Part shown: positions 33,573 through 41,313 of the stretch, one piece after another | How the letters are laid out: each line of letters begins with the position of its first letter | Numbering within the stretch: the first letter of the stretch is position 1 | Assembly: GCF_020215645.1 (NCBI RefSeq) | Contig: NZ_CP084058.1 | Coordinates: forward strand, 1,364,001-1,428,000 | DNA length: 64,000 nt | Origin: Nonomuraea gerenzanensis | GTDB taxonomy: Bacteria; Actinomycetota; Actinomycetes; Streptosporangiales; Streptosporangiaceae | Reading direction: 5' to 3' | The notes under the pieces: generated by a model | Databases searched by the model: none | The model's input: the letters and a program-made list of their open reading frames with translations, nothing else | Told to the model about the DNA's origin: nothing | Made by a program: the position numbers and the translations under genes

Positions 33573-34258
33573 TCCATTTCGATAATGTCACCAAGGTCTA
33601 CGCGAACCAGAACCGGCCCGCCCTCGACCACGTATCCGTTGACGTGGACAAGGGCGAGTTCGTGTTCCTCGTCGGTCCCTCGGGATCAGGCAAGTCGACG
33701 TTCCTGCGTCTGATCCTGAAGGAGGAGCGGCCCAACTCCGGCGCGATCCACGTCGCCGGCAAGGACCTGGCCCGCCTCTCCAACTTCAAGGTGCCGCACC
33801 TGCGCCGCCGCATCGGCTGCGTCTTCCAGGACTTCAGGCTGCTCCCGAACAAGAACGTCTACGAGAACGTGGCGTTCGCCCTCGAGGTCATCGGCAAGCC
33901 ACGGCGGTTCATCCGCAAGGTGGTGCCCGAGGTCGTCGAGCTGGTCGGCCTGGAGGGCAAGGCCCACCGCATGCCCGACGAGCTGTCCGGCGGCGAGCAG
34001 CAGCGCGTCGCCATGGCCCGCGCGTTCGTCAACAGGCCGATGATCCTGCTGGCCGACGAGCCCACGGGCAACATCGACCCCGCGACGAGCATCGGCATCA
34101 TGAAGGTGCTCGACCGCATCAACAGGACTGGCACCACGGTCGTCATGGCCACGCACGACGCGGCCATCGTCGACTCCATGCGCAAGCGTGTCGTGGAGCT
34201 GGAGGACGGCAAGATCGTCCGTGACCAGTCGCGTGGCGTGTACGGCCAGGCGTACTGA
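33569..34258 (+). CDS. ftsE: Cell division ATP-binding protein FtsE
   Basis: 229 aa. ABC ATPase that, with FtsX, transmits ATP hydrolysis at the septum to peptidoglycan hydrolases outside. Walker [10 protein letters not shown] (36-44), Q-loop VFQDFRLL, signature LSGGEQQR (~139), Walker [11 protein letters not shown] (~160-168), switch His in MATHD. The FDNVTKVY start is conserved; GTG 33569 overlaps the stop of a four-codon leader ORF. FtsX follows after 20 bp. Confidence 0.93.
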   Translation: MIHFDNVTKVYANQNRPALDHVSVDVDKGEFVFLVGPSGSGKSTFLRLILKEERPNSGAIHVAGKDLARLSNFKVPHLRRRIGCVFQDFRLLPNKNVYENVAFALEVIGKPRRFIRKVVPEVVELVGLEGKAHRMPDELSGGEQQRVAMARAFVNRPMILLADEPTGNIDPATSIGIMKVLDRINRTGTTVVMATHDAAIVDSMRKRVVELEDGKIVRDQSRGVYGQAY

Positions 34259-34278
34259 CAGGGAGCTGCAGACAAGAC

Positions 34279-35178
34279 ATGCGGGCGAATTTCATCTTCT
34301 CCGAGGTCTGGATCGGCCTCCGTCGCAACCTGACCATGACGATCGCCGTTGTCATCACCGTGGCGGTCAGCATGGCGCTCCTGGGCGTCGGCCTGATGAT
34401 CAACAGCCAGGTCGGGCTGATGAACGGCTACTGGGCCGACAAGGTCGAAATCTCGGTCTTCCTCTGTAAGAAGGGGACGGCCATGCCGGCCTGCAACGGC
34501 AAGGCGATCACGCCCGCGCAGACCAAGGCCCTCCAGGAGCACATCCAGCAGACCCCCGGCGTCAAGGGCGTGCTCTTCGAGGACGAGGCCGCCGCGTACG
34601 AGAACTTCAAGCAGTCGTTCTCGTCCAACAAGGCCCTCGTCGACGCCACCAAGGTCGAGGATCTGCCCCAGTCGTTCAGGATCAGCCTGGAGGACCCCGA
34701 CAACTACCAGCCCGTCATCGACGCCATGAAGGGCCAGCCCGGCGTGGCGCAGGTGATGGACCAGAAGCAGCTCATCTCCCCGTTCTTCAGCCTGCTCAAC
34801 ACGCTGGCCTTCGCCGCGCTCGCGGTGGCCGTCGTGCTGGTGCTGGCGGCCGCCCTGCTGATCGGCAACACGGTGCGGCTGTCGGCGTTCAACCGGCGCA
34901 GGGAGACGGGCATCATGCGGCTGGTGGGCGCCTCCAACCTCTACATCCAGCTCCCCTTCGTCATGGAGGGCGTCATCGCCGGCCTGGTCGGCGGGGTGTT
35001 CGCCGCGGTCATCCTGATCCTGGCGAAGGTGTTCCTGTTCGACGAGGTCGTCAAGTTCTTCGGCACGGGGCTCGGCTGGAACGACCTGGCTCAGACGATC
35101 ACGCTCACCATGGTCATCGGCGTCGTGATCTGTATCCTGGCCTCGTTCGTGACGCTGCGCCGCTACCTCAGGGTGTAG
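34279..35178 (+). CDS. ftsX: Cell division protein FtsX
   Basis: 299 aa. Four membrane helices (about 20-42, 172-197, 222-250, 265-290) with a large outside loop between the first two (about 45-165) that in other actinobacteria binds and activates peptidoglycan endopeptidases; it holds two cysteines (FLCKKGTAMPAC) that may pair. The RRRETGIMRLVGAS segment is the FtsX/permease hallmark contacting FtsE. No NlpC/P60 hydrolase gene is adjacent here; downstream are smpB and a PBP-like lipoprotein without active-site residues. Confidence 0.93.
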   Translation: MRANFIFSEVWIGLRRNLTMTIAVVITVAVSMALLGVGLMINSQVGLMNGYWADKVEISVFLCKKGTAMPACNGKAITPAQTKALQEHIQQTPGVKGVLFEDEAAAYENFKQSFSSNKALVDATKVEDLPQSFRISLEDPDNYQPVIDAMKGQPGVAQVMDQKQLISPFFSLLNTLAFAALAVAVVLVLAAALLIGNTVRLSAFNRRRETGIMRLVGASNLYIQLPFVMEGVIAGLVGGVFAAVILILAKVFLFDEVVKFFGTGLGWNDLAQTITLTMVIGVVICILASFVTLRRYLRV

Positions 35179-35225
35179 GGGTGCGCTTGGGTCGTGACCG
35201 CCCCGGTCGCCGGTAAAGTCGAAGC

Positions 35226-35693
35226 ATGCCACGTGAGACCGGGCGGAAGGTCATCGCCCAGAACAAACGTGCTCGGCACGACTACCACGTCGAGGACACT
35301 TTCGAGGCGGGTCTCGTGCTGCAGGGCACCGAGGTCAAGTCGCTACGCGAGGGCCGCGCCTCGCTCGCCGACGGCTACGCCAGCATCGACGGCAACGAAG
35401 CGTGGCTGCTCAACGTCCACATTCCCGAATACTCACAGGGCACGTGGACCAACCACGCGGCGCGCCGCAAGCGCAAGCTGCTGCTGCACCGCAAGGAGAT
35501 CGACAAGCTCGCCGCCGCGACGAAGGAGGGCGGGCTGACGATCGTGCCGCTGACGCTCTACTTCAAGGACGGCAGGGCCAAGGTCGAGATCGCCGTGGCC
35601 CGGGGCAAGAAAGACTGGGACAAGCGGCAGGCGCTGGCGGAGCAGCAGGCCAAGCGGGAGATGGCCCGGGCAATGCGGCACCGCAACCGATGA
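35226..35693 (+). CDS. smpB: SsrA-binding protein
   Basis: 155 aa. Binds tmRNA and brings it to stalled ribosomes (trans-translation). Conserved core: [43 protein letters not shown]..., then [24 protein letters not shown] and the basic C-terminal tail [19 protein letters not shown] that enters the decoding centre. ATG 35226 is 6 nt after TAAAGT (35214-35219), so probably leaderless. The last 17 bases of the gene are repeated 23 bp downstream at the next gene's start. ssrA itself lies 2.2 kb downstream. Confidence 0.95.
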   Translation: MPRETGRKVIAQNKRARHDYHVEDTFEAGLVLQGTEVKSLREGRASLADGYASIDGNEAWLLNVHIPEYSQGTWTNHAARRKRKLLLHRKEIDKLAAATKEGGLTIVPLTLYFKDGRAKVEIAVARGKKDWDKRQALAEQQAKREMARAMRHRNR

Positions 35694-35718
35694 GAGTGTG
35701 ACACCGCAACCGATGAGA
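35679..35718. repeat. 17-bp direct repeat joining smpB and the PBP-like gene
   Basis: CACCGCAACCGATGAGA occurs at 35679-35695 (smpB C-terminal codons and stop) and again at 35702-35718, where its ATGA supplies the start codon of the next gene. The likely ancestral state is a simple ATGA overlap that was later separated by a 23-bp tandem duplication. Confidence 0.85.
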
Positions 35719-37569
35719 CGCGCCCGCCGCACCTTGGCCGCGACCGTCACCCTGGCGGTCGCGAGCACCACGCTGACCGGCTGCTTCGAGGAGCCGTCAC
35801 CGCACGACGCGGTGCGCGACTTCCTCGTGGGCTGGCAGACGGAGGACTACGACCTGGCCGCAGGCCGCACCGACGGCGACGTGGCGACGGTGCGCCAGGC
35901 GCTGGCCGACGCCAAGCTGCAGCTCGACGCGGCCTCGTTCCGCTTCAAGATCACCAGCATCGGCGTGACCGGCGAGGAGTCCAAGGCCGACTTCCACGCC
36001 GAGGTCGATCTGGGCGAGAACAACCCCCTGTGGCAGTACGAAGGCGTGTTGCCGCTGCACCTGGTCGACGGCAGCTGGAAGGTGCGCTGGTCGCCCTCGG
36101 TGCTGCACCCGCAGCTCAAGGAGGGGCAGCGGTTCGCGGTCGCGACCGAGCCCAGGCCGCGCCAGCCGGTGGTCGACAGGGACGACGACCCGCTGCAGAG
36201 CGACACCGTGCTCTACGTCGCGGGCGTGCACCCCAACGAGCTCGGCAGCAGGGCCGAGGAGGTCGTCGCCAAGCTGTCGGAGGTCACCGGCTACGCCCAG
36301 GACCGGTTGCTGAGCCGGGTCAGGTCCTCGCCGCCCGACGACTTCGTGCAGCTCGTCACGTTCGGGCGCTCGCGTTACCTGTCGATGCAGTCGAAGCTGG
36401 CGGCCATCGACGGGCTGGAGGTGCGGCCGCAGAAGCAGCCCGTCGAGCCCGACGCGCCGCGCCAGCTCGTCGGCAACGTCAGCGCGCTCACGCCCGAGAC
36501 CGAGCAGAAGCTCGGCGGCCCCCAGCGGGCCGGCGACTCGGTGGGCCGCAACGGCCTGCAGCAGGCCTACCAGAACTACCTGACGGGCTCCACCGAGACC
36601 AAGGTGATCACCCTCGACCTCAAGACCGGCCAGCAGGTCGCACAGCTCAAGGAGTGGCCGGGCCGGCAGAACGTCTCGGTCAAGACGACGATCGACCGGG
36701 TCACCCAGTCCGCGGCGGAGCGGGCGGTGGCCGACACCGGCACCAGCGCGCTGGTGGCGGTGCAGCGCGACACCGGCGAGATCCTCGCGGTCAGCACCAA
36801 GGGCCTGCACCAGGAGCGCGACGCGCTGGCCGGCAAGTTCCCCGCCGGCACGGCGTTCTCCATCGTGGCCGCCGACGCGCTGCTGAAGAAGGGCGTCAGC
36901 ACCAAGCAGAAGCTGGCCTGCCCGCAGGAGCGCACGGTGGGCGGCGCCAAGTTCGTCTACGCCGGGCAGTCCACGGGCGTCACGACGTCGGCCACCCTCC
37001 AGGAGAACTTCGCCAGGGGCTGCGTGACCGCGCTGGCCTCGCTGGCCCGCCGGGTCACGGCCGACGAGCTGGAGCGCAGTGCCAAGGCGCTCGGCGTGGA
37101 GCAGCCGTGGCGGCTGCCGCTGAAGTCGTTCAGCGGGTCGCTGCCCGCGCTGCCCGGCGACGCCGACAAGGCCAAGGCCATCGCGGGCCAGAACGTCCAG
37201 ATGAGCCCGCTCAGCATGGCGCTGGTGGCGGCGGCGGTGGGCTCGGGCACGTGGCGCCCGCCGGTGCTGGTCACCTCGCCGAAGTCACCCGACCCGGCCG
37301 CCGAGACCACCCCGGCCGTCCAGCCGGCCCCCGTGCCGATGGACCCGAAGGTGCGCGCGGCGCTGGTGGGCATGATGCGGGCCGGCGCGGCCGGCACGCC
37401 CGCCCAGGCGGGCAAGGGCCGCGTCTACGGGGTCAGGGCCTCCGCGGACGGCCAGCAGGGCTGGTTCGTCGGCTGGCAGGGCGACGTGGCCGTCGCGGTG
37501 CTGACGAAGAACTACGACCCCGCGGCCGTGGCCGGCACCTTCTTCGCGGGGCTGCGCGACCCGGCGTGA
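35713..37569 (+). CDS. PBP-like lipoprotein with all three transpeptidase motifs lost
   Basis: 618 aa. Lipobox LTGC near residue 22, MecA_N (NTF2-like) domain (about 28-140), dimerisation-type linker (150-300) and a C-terminal transpeptidase fold (about 320-618). Alignment by eye with the intact PBP at 8705-10273 shows that each catalytic motif is changed: PPGSTFK becomes PAGTAFS (nucleophile Ser to Thr380, Lys to Ser383); SCN becomes GCV (436-438); KTG becomes KGR (from Lys568). The surrounding fold is well conserved and the frame is intact, so this looks like a retained, non-catalytic protein and not a decaying gene. Position next to ftsEX/smpB suggests an accessory role at the wall, perhaps with FtsX; this is inference. 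Confidence 0.85.
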   Translation: MRRARRTLAATVTLAVASTTLTGCFEEPSPHDAVRDFLVGWQTEDYDLAAGRTDGDVATVRQALADAKLQLDAASFRFKITSIGVTGEESKADFHAEVDLGENNPLWQYEGVLPLHLVDGSWKVRWSPSVLHPQLKEGQRFAVATEPRPRQPVVDRDDDPLQSDTVLYVAGVHPNELGSRAEEVVAKLSEVTGYAQDRLLSRVRSSPPDDFVQLVTFGRSRYLSMQSKLAAIDGLEVRPQKQPVEPDAPRQLVGNVSALTPETEQKLGGPQRAGDSVGRNGLQQAYQNYLTGSTETKVITLDLKTGQQVAQLKEWPGRQNVSVKTTIDRVTQSAAERAVADTGTSALVAVQRDTGEILAVSTKGLHQERDALAGKFPAGTAFSIVAADALLKKGVSTKQKLACPQERTVGGAKFVYAGQSTGVTTSATLQENFARGCVTALASLARRVTADELERSAKALGVEQPWRLPLKSFSGSLPALPGDADKAKAIAGQNVQMSPLSMALVAAAVGSGTWRPPVLVTSPKSPDPAAETTPAVQPAPVPMDPKVRAALVGMMRAGAAGTPAQAGKGRVYGVRASADGQQGWFVGWQGDVAVAVLTKNYDPAAVAGTFFAGLRDPA

Positions 37570-37586
37570 AATTGTCGTGACGCGGA

Positions 37587-37619
37587 GCAACCATCCGGGG
37601 GTCCGGTTGCGTCTTTCTT
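37587..37619 (+). terminator. Terminator of the PBP-like gene
   Basis: GCAACC (37587-37592) and GGTTGC (37605-37610) form a stem around a GC-rich loop, followed by GTCTTTCTT; an intrinsic terminator with a recognisable T-rich tail, 17 bp after the stop codon. Confidence 0.65.
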
Positions 37620-37882
37620 AGTGACTGGGCCCGCTCGGGGGGTTGCGGTCCCAGTCGCCGTGATGAGATCAGGACTTCATCTCGGGGGAAGTCCTGCCGT
37701 CCGGACCGGCTCGACCCTGCCGGTCGGCCCCCGGGAGTGCGTGCCTTTGCGCCGCGCTCCCGGGGGTTTCGCCGTCCCCCCAGCTACATGGGGAATTAAG
37801 TTGGCGTTGAGGGTGTTGTCCCATGTACATTCATCAATGCGCGAGCCTCGTCCCCGGACGAGGGCGTGTTGATAACTGCACA
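37620..37882 (+). promoter_or_regulatory. Spacer with terminator hairpin and tmRNA promoter
   Basis: The 313-bp gap between the PBP-like gene and ssrA contains no credible coding frame. It holds a perfect 10-bp inverted repeat, CCCCCGGGAG (37728-37737) and CTCCCGGGGG (37757-37766), followed by TTT, and then an AT-richer stretch. TACATT at 37826-37831 is a good -10 box for ssrA, giving a precursor with a 5' leader of roughly 45 nt to be trimmed. The -35 is not clear; TTGGCG/TTGAGG near 37801-37812 are the candidates. Confidence 0.55.
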
Positions 37883-38266
37883 GGGGGTGACTGGCTTCGA
37901 CTTTGACCTTGCAAGCCAGGTGAAGCGGGCCGAGGACTGCGGACATAACCTCGTTAATCCTGTGACCGCGAACTATAAGTGCCAATTCCAAGAGCACTGT
38001 GGCTGCCAGGGACTCCCTGGCGCTCGCTGCCTAAGTAGCGAAACCACTGTCAGCCCGGGAGTGCCTTCGGCCCGGTGTCTGGCATCGCTAGAAGGCTCAA
38101 CCGATCAACCCGGCCACGGGGGCGATCGGGAAATCAAACAGTGGCTGAGCCCGTCGGCGACTCGCCTGCGTGATCGCCGGGGCTGAGAAAAACACAGCAG
38201 GCTGCGCCCGGAGAAGCCCTGACTTGGGGTTGAAGGACGCGGGTTCGATTCCCGCCACCTCCACCA
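37883..38266 (+). ncRNA. ssrA: Transfer-messenger RNA (tmRNA)
   Basis: 384 nt. The 5' end GGGGGTG (37883-37889) pairs with CACCTCC (38256-38262), followed by A and an encoded CCA (38264-38266), giving a seven-pair acceptor stem. The T arm GGGTTCGATTCCC and the start signature GACTGGCTTCGAC are present. The tag ORF starts at resume codon GCC 37981 after ATAAGT and runs 17 codons to TAA 38032: ANSKSTVAARDSLALAA, ending in the LAA degradation signal. Works with SmpB to free stalled ribosomes. Confidence 0.95.
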
Positions 38267-38438
38267 TTCAAGACCGCCTCTTACCTGCGGAAACGCCGCA
38301 GGTAGGGGCGGTTTTCGGCGTTTGCGGCCCCGTTTCCGGTGGAACCGCCGGTGAACCGTGGGCGAACTTTCAAGATCAGCTCCGGGGAGCGCCGCCCCCT
38401 TCTGGTTGGATCTCCATGGCCGGAATTTGCCATCGAGC

Positions 38439-38843
38439 ATGACCGAAAGTGAGGAGCCCATGGCGTCCCCGGACGAGGCCGACTTCCTGGACCGGTTCGC
38501 CGAGCTGCGGGAGGTCGCGACGGCGGCCGGCGGCCTGGTCAAGGTCGAGGTCGACGGCACCAGCGACCTGGTGGGGCTGGTGATCGACCCCAGGGCGATG
38601 CGGCTGGCGTCCGAGGAGCTGGCCGCCGCTGTCAGGGAGGCGTTCGGGCGGGCCCGTGCCGCCGCCCAGGAGCGGGCCATGCAGGCCGTCCCCGACGTGC
38701 TGCGCCAGGAGACGCCGGAGCTGACCGCCATGCTGCGCGACATCGAGGCCGACGCCCGCGGCAACATGAACGAGATCCTCCTGGCCGCGAACGAGCTGAC
38801 CGCCCGGCTGGACCGGCTGATGCGGCAGGGGAATCAGCGATGA
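38439..38843 (+). CDS. YbaB/EbfC-family protein
   Basis: 134 aa from ATG 38439 (127 aa from ATG 38460, which has GAGGAG only three bases away). Compact alpha-beta-alpha dimer fold of the YbaB family: RFAELREVATAAGGLVKVEVDGTSDLVGLVIDPRAMRLASEELAAAVREAFGRARAAAQERAMQ. In actinomycetes, YbaB homologues are frequently the first gene of WXG100/type VII secretion-related cassettes, as here: its stop overlaps the next ATG. It is not next to dnaX/recR, so it is not the housekeeping nucleoid copy. Confidence 0.8.
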   Translation: MTESEEPMASPDEADFLDRFAELREVATAAGGLVKVEVDGTSDLVGLVIDPRAMRLASEELAAAVREAFGRARAAAQERAMQAVPDVLRQETPELTAMLRDIEADARGNMNEILLAANELTARLDRLMRQGNQR

Positions 38844-39184
38844 ATGCGGACGGCAGCGGGATCAGGGTCGTCCACGGCAGCCGGGCCGTGTCCGCGGGCC
38901 GGCTCAGGGACCAGGCGGACGAGCTGGAGCGGGCGCTGAGCGGCGCGCTGGGCCGGGCCGGGTACGCGGGCGGCGCCGGAGCGGCCCCCGAGCGGCCGGG
39001 GGCGCAGTTCGACGTCGAGTTCGCCGGGCTGACCGAGCTGGTGCGGGGCGCGTTCGACGCCACGGCGCGGACGCTGCGCGACCATGCCGCCAAGAACGAG
39101 CTGTCGGAGCAGAACTACGCGCGGGCCGAGCAGGCCGGGCTGGAGTCGGCCGAGCGCGTACGAACCGGGCTGGAGGAGCTTTGA
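38840..39184 (+). CDS. WXG100/ESX-like small helical protein
   Basis: 114 aa, predicted as two helices with a glycine-rich turn (GYAGGAGAAPERPG, about 41-54). Composition, size and position between a YbaB gene and a large WXG-type membrane protein suggest an ESX-like secreted helper or chaperone. There is no exact WxG motif, so family membership is tentative. Overlaps both neighbours (ATGA upstream; TTGA downstream), meaning tight translational coupling. Confidence 0.6.
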   Translation: MNADGSGIRVVHGSRAVSAGRLRDQADELERALSGALGRAGYAGGAGAAPERPGAQFDVEFAGLTELVRGAFDATARTLRDHAAKNELSEQNYARAEQAGLESAERVRTGLEEL

Positions 39185-40284
39185 GCTGGGAGCTGCCGCC
39201 GGGCCTGCGGACGGTGCACGGGCTGGTCGCCTCGGACGCCCCGTGGCCGCGCGCCGACGAGACCCGGCGCATGGACGGAGCCGGCTCCTGGTTGGACCTC
39301 GCCGCCGCCACACAGGGCGGCCAGGCGGAGTCGGCCTCGGCCGTCTCCCAGGTGCGGGCGTCGGGCAACCACAGCGGCGACGTCTCCGTCTTCGAGAGCT
39401 CATGGAGCGGCACCGAGGAGCGGATGAGCGACGGGGCGCTGGCCAACGCCCTGGTCGGCACCGGGACGACCGCGGTCGTGGTGTTCCGCACGGTGTGGAA
39501 GTACGTCGTCGTGCTGGCGCTCATCGCGCTGCTGCTGTCGATCATCCGGGGGTTCGCGCTCGGCCCGGCGCTGGGCGCGTTCTTCAGCAGGATGCGGATC
39601 ATGGGGACGCGCAAGGCACTCCAGGCCACCCTGGCCCAGATCGAGCGGAACATCGGCTCGAACGCGGTCGCCGCCCTGCAGCTCGCCAAGCGCATGCTCG
39701 CCCGCGGCCTGATCGTGCCGGGCATGCAGACGGTCCTGGTGGCGGCCGAGACGCTCTCGCTCAACCCGTTCGACGACAACTCCCGCGCCCGCGAGGAGGC
39801 CGAGCTGGTGCTGAAGCAGACGCCGGAGGGACGGGCGGCGCTCGCCTACGCCGAGGAGCACGGCATCACGACCCTGTACCAGAACGGGCAGAACCAGTAC
39901 GGCTCCGGCTACAACCGCAACCTCAACGTCATCCAGATCGGCGGCGCCGACTGGTCCACGCCCGAGGCCATGGCGGGGGAGTTCGTCCGGCAGGTCGAGA
40001 TCGCCAAGAGCCGCTGGGCCCCGAGCCCCCTCGGGATGGACACGGGCGAGTACGCCGAGGCGCGCGGCCGGGAGGAGGAGGCGGCCAACCGGGCGGCCTA
40101 CCGCTTCGGCGCCCAGCTCGGCTACGAGGAGGACGCCCGCGCCACCTACGGTGCGAACGACTTCACCGGCTACGGCGCCGACGGCGGTGACATCGTCTAC
40201 GAGCACCGGCAGGGGCTGGAGCGGGCGATCCTCAACGGCCCGTTCAAGCTGTTCAACGACGGACCCCTCGACTACACCCGATAA
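39181..40284 (+). CDS. Membrane protein of a WXG/type VII-like cassette, possible toxin-type effector
   Basis: 367 aa, TTG start overlapping the previous stop. N-terminal region (about 1-60) resembles the WXG/PPE-like helical modules of secreted actinomycete proteins; two hydrophobic segments (about 98-122) and an amphipathic helical region follow. The C-terminal ~140 residues (ALAYAEEHGITTLYQNG...NLNVIQIGG...AMAGEFVRQVEIAKSRW...EEEAANRAAYRFGAQLG) have the order of parts seen in putative metallopeptidase domains at the end of polymorphic toxins, where a lvHElvHa motif would occupy AGEFVRQ; the histidines are absent. No obvious immunity gene follows. Function not assigned. Confidence 0.6.
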   Translation: MSWELPPGLRTVHGLVASDAPWPRADETRRMDGAGSWLDLAAATQGGQAESASAVSQVRASGNHSGDVSVFESSWSGTEERMSDGALANALVGTGTTAVVVFRTVWKYVVVLALIALLLSIIRGFALGPALGAFFSRMRIMGTRKALQATLAQIERNIGSNAVAALQLAKRMLARGLIVPGMQTVLVAAETLSLNPFDDNSRAREEAELVLKQTPEGRAALAYAEEHGITTLYQNGQNQYGSGYNRNLNVIQIGGADWSTPEAMAGEFVRQVEIAKSRWAPSPLGMDTGEYAEARGREEEAANRAAYRFGAQLGYEEDARATYGANDFTGYGADGGDIVYEHRQGLERAILNGPFKLFNDGPLDYTR

Positions 40285-40395
40285 GCGATCAATCCGCCGC
40301 ATTGAGTCACGAATCTGCCACTCTGTCACCAATCATTGCTCTACGTGTGCTTAGGTGTTGCTTTGACATTCCTGTGTTCCGGATGGGGTTGAAGC
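40285..40395 (+). promoter_or_regulatory. Low-GC promoter region before the ExbB/ExbD-like pair
   Basis: 111 bp with clearly lower GC. Contains TTGACA at 40363-40368 and TTAGGT near 40349, but the spacing to other boxes is not canonical. It separates the YbaB/WXG cassette from the ion-channel pair, so the latter probably has its own promoter. Confidence 0.4.
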
Positions 40396-41313
40396 GTGTC
40401 AAGGTACGACTGGCGTCACTCGGCGTTCGCGCCGCTGCTGGGGTTGCTGGTGTCCGGGGTGCTGCTGGTGGGCGGGGCGGTGGCCGCCCTGCTGAGGTTC
40501 GTGGGCGCGACGACGGCTCCGGCGGCGGCGGAGCTGGTGGTCACGCTCGTCATCGCGGTGTTCCTGACCACGGTGCTGAGGATCGCCAGGGCGGTGCCCG
40601 ACATCCGGCGGGAGAGCGCCGCGACGGCGCGGGCCGTGGCGAACATCGGGTCGGTGCGGCCGGCCGAGGACACGCTGGTGGCACGGCGGCTCAAGCTGTT
40701 CAAGGAGGCGGCGGAGGCCGGGGGCGACTGCGAGGCCGTGCTGAGCGCCCGCTCCGCGCTGGACGACGGCGAGCTGACCAACAAGCACCACCTCGACCAC
40801 GCGCTCATCTGGGCGCTGCCGGTCTTCGGCTTCATCGGCACCGCGCTGACCATGGCCGCGATGGTGGGCTCGTTCGGCAACGCGCTGGACGGCAAGGGCG
40901 ACCCGAGCGTGCTGATCGCCGCGCTCAAGCAGTACGTGCTGCCCGAGCTGGCCTCCGCCTTCGGCGTCACGATGATCGCGCTGTTCCTGAGCGTGCTCGC
41001 GTTCGGCGCGATGGCCCTGGTCGAGCGGGCCGAGCGGGCCAACGTCGGAGCGGCCGACGAGGTGTTCCTGATCTACCTCGCGCGGCTGCCCGGCAAGGAG
41101 GCGGCGCCCGCACAGGCGGGGCTCACCCGCGAGCTGGCCCAGGGGCTGACCAAGGAGCTGTCCCAGGTACAGGGGCTGACCCAGGAGCTGGCCCACTCGC
41201 GCGGCAGGACCGAGGAGCTGGTGAAGGGGCTCGACGCGCTGCGCACCGCCGTGGAGCGGCTGACCGCCGCCGAGAGCCGGCCGCAGCGCTACACGCTGGT
41301 GAGGGAGCAGTGA
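40396..41313 (+). CDS. MotA/TolQ/ExbB-like proton channel protein
   Basis: 305 aa from GTG 40396. Membrane helices at about 12-34, 44-64, 135-160 and 182-212. The third and fourth carry the MotA/ExbB fingerprints: LIWALPVFGFIGTALTMAAMVGSF (Pro-x-x-Gly-x-x-Gly-Thr) and LPELASAFGVTMIALFLSVLAFGAMALVERAE. A cytoplasmic tail of ~85 residues is a heptad-like coiled coil with repeated LTxELxQ units (about 245-300). In ExbB/TolQ/MotA, five such subunits surround two ExbD/TolR/MotB helices and use the proton gradient to rotate. The partner gene overlaps by GTGA. No TonB, flagellar or Tol genes are present and the host should be a monoderm. Confidence 0.78.
   Translation: MSRYDWRHSAFAPLLGLLVSGVLLVGGAVAALLRFVGATTAPAAAELVVTLVIAVFLTTVLRIARAVPDIRRESAATARAVANIGSVRPAEDTLVARRLKLFKEAAEAGGDCEAVLSARSALDDGELTNKHHLDHALIWALPVFGFIGTALTMAAMVGSFGNALDGKGDPSVLIAALKQYVLPELASAFGVTMIALFLSVLAFGAMALVERAERANVGAADEVFLIYLARLPGKEAAPAQAGLTRELAQGLTKELSQVQGLTQELAHSRGRTEELVKGLDALRTAVERLTAAESRPQRYTLVREQ

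Noticed and set aside
38220..38266. Isolated tRNA-like 3' half ending in CCA
   Set aside because: It pairs with 37883-37889 as the tRNA-like domain of tmRNA; no separate tRNA is present.
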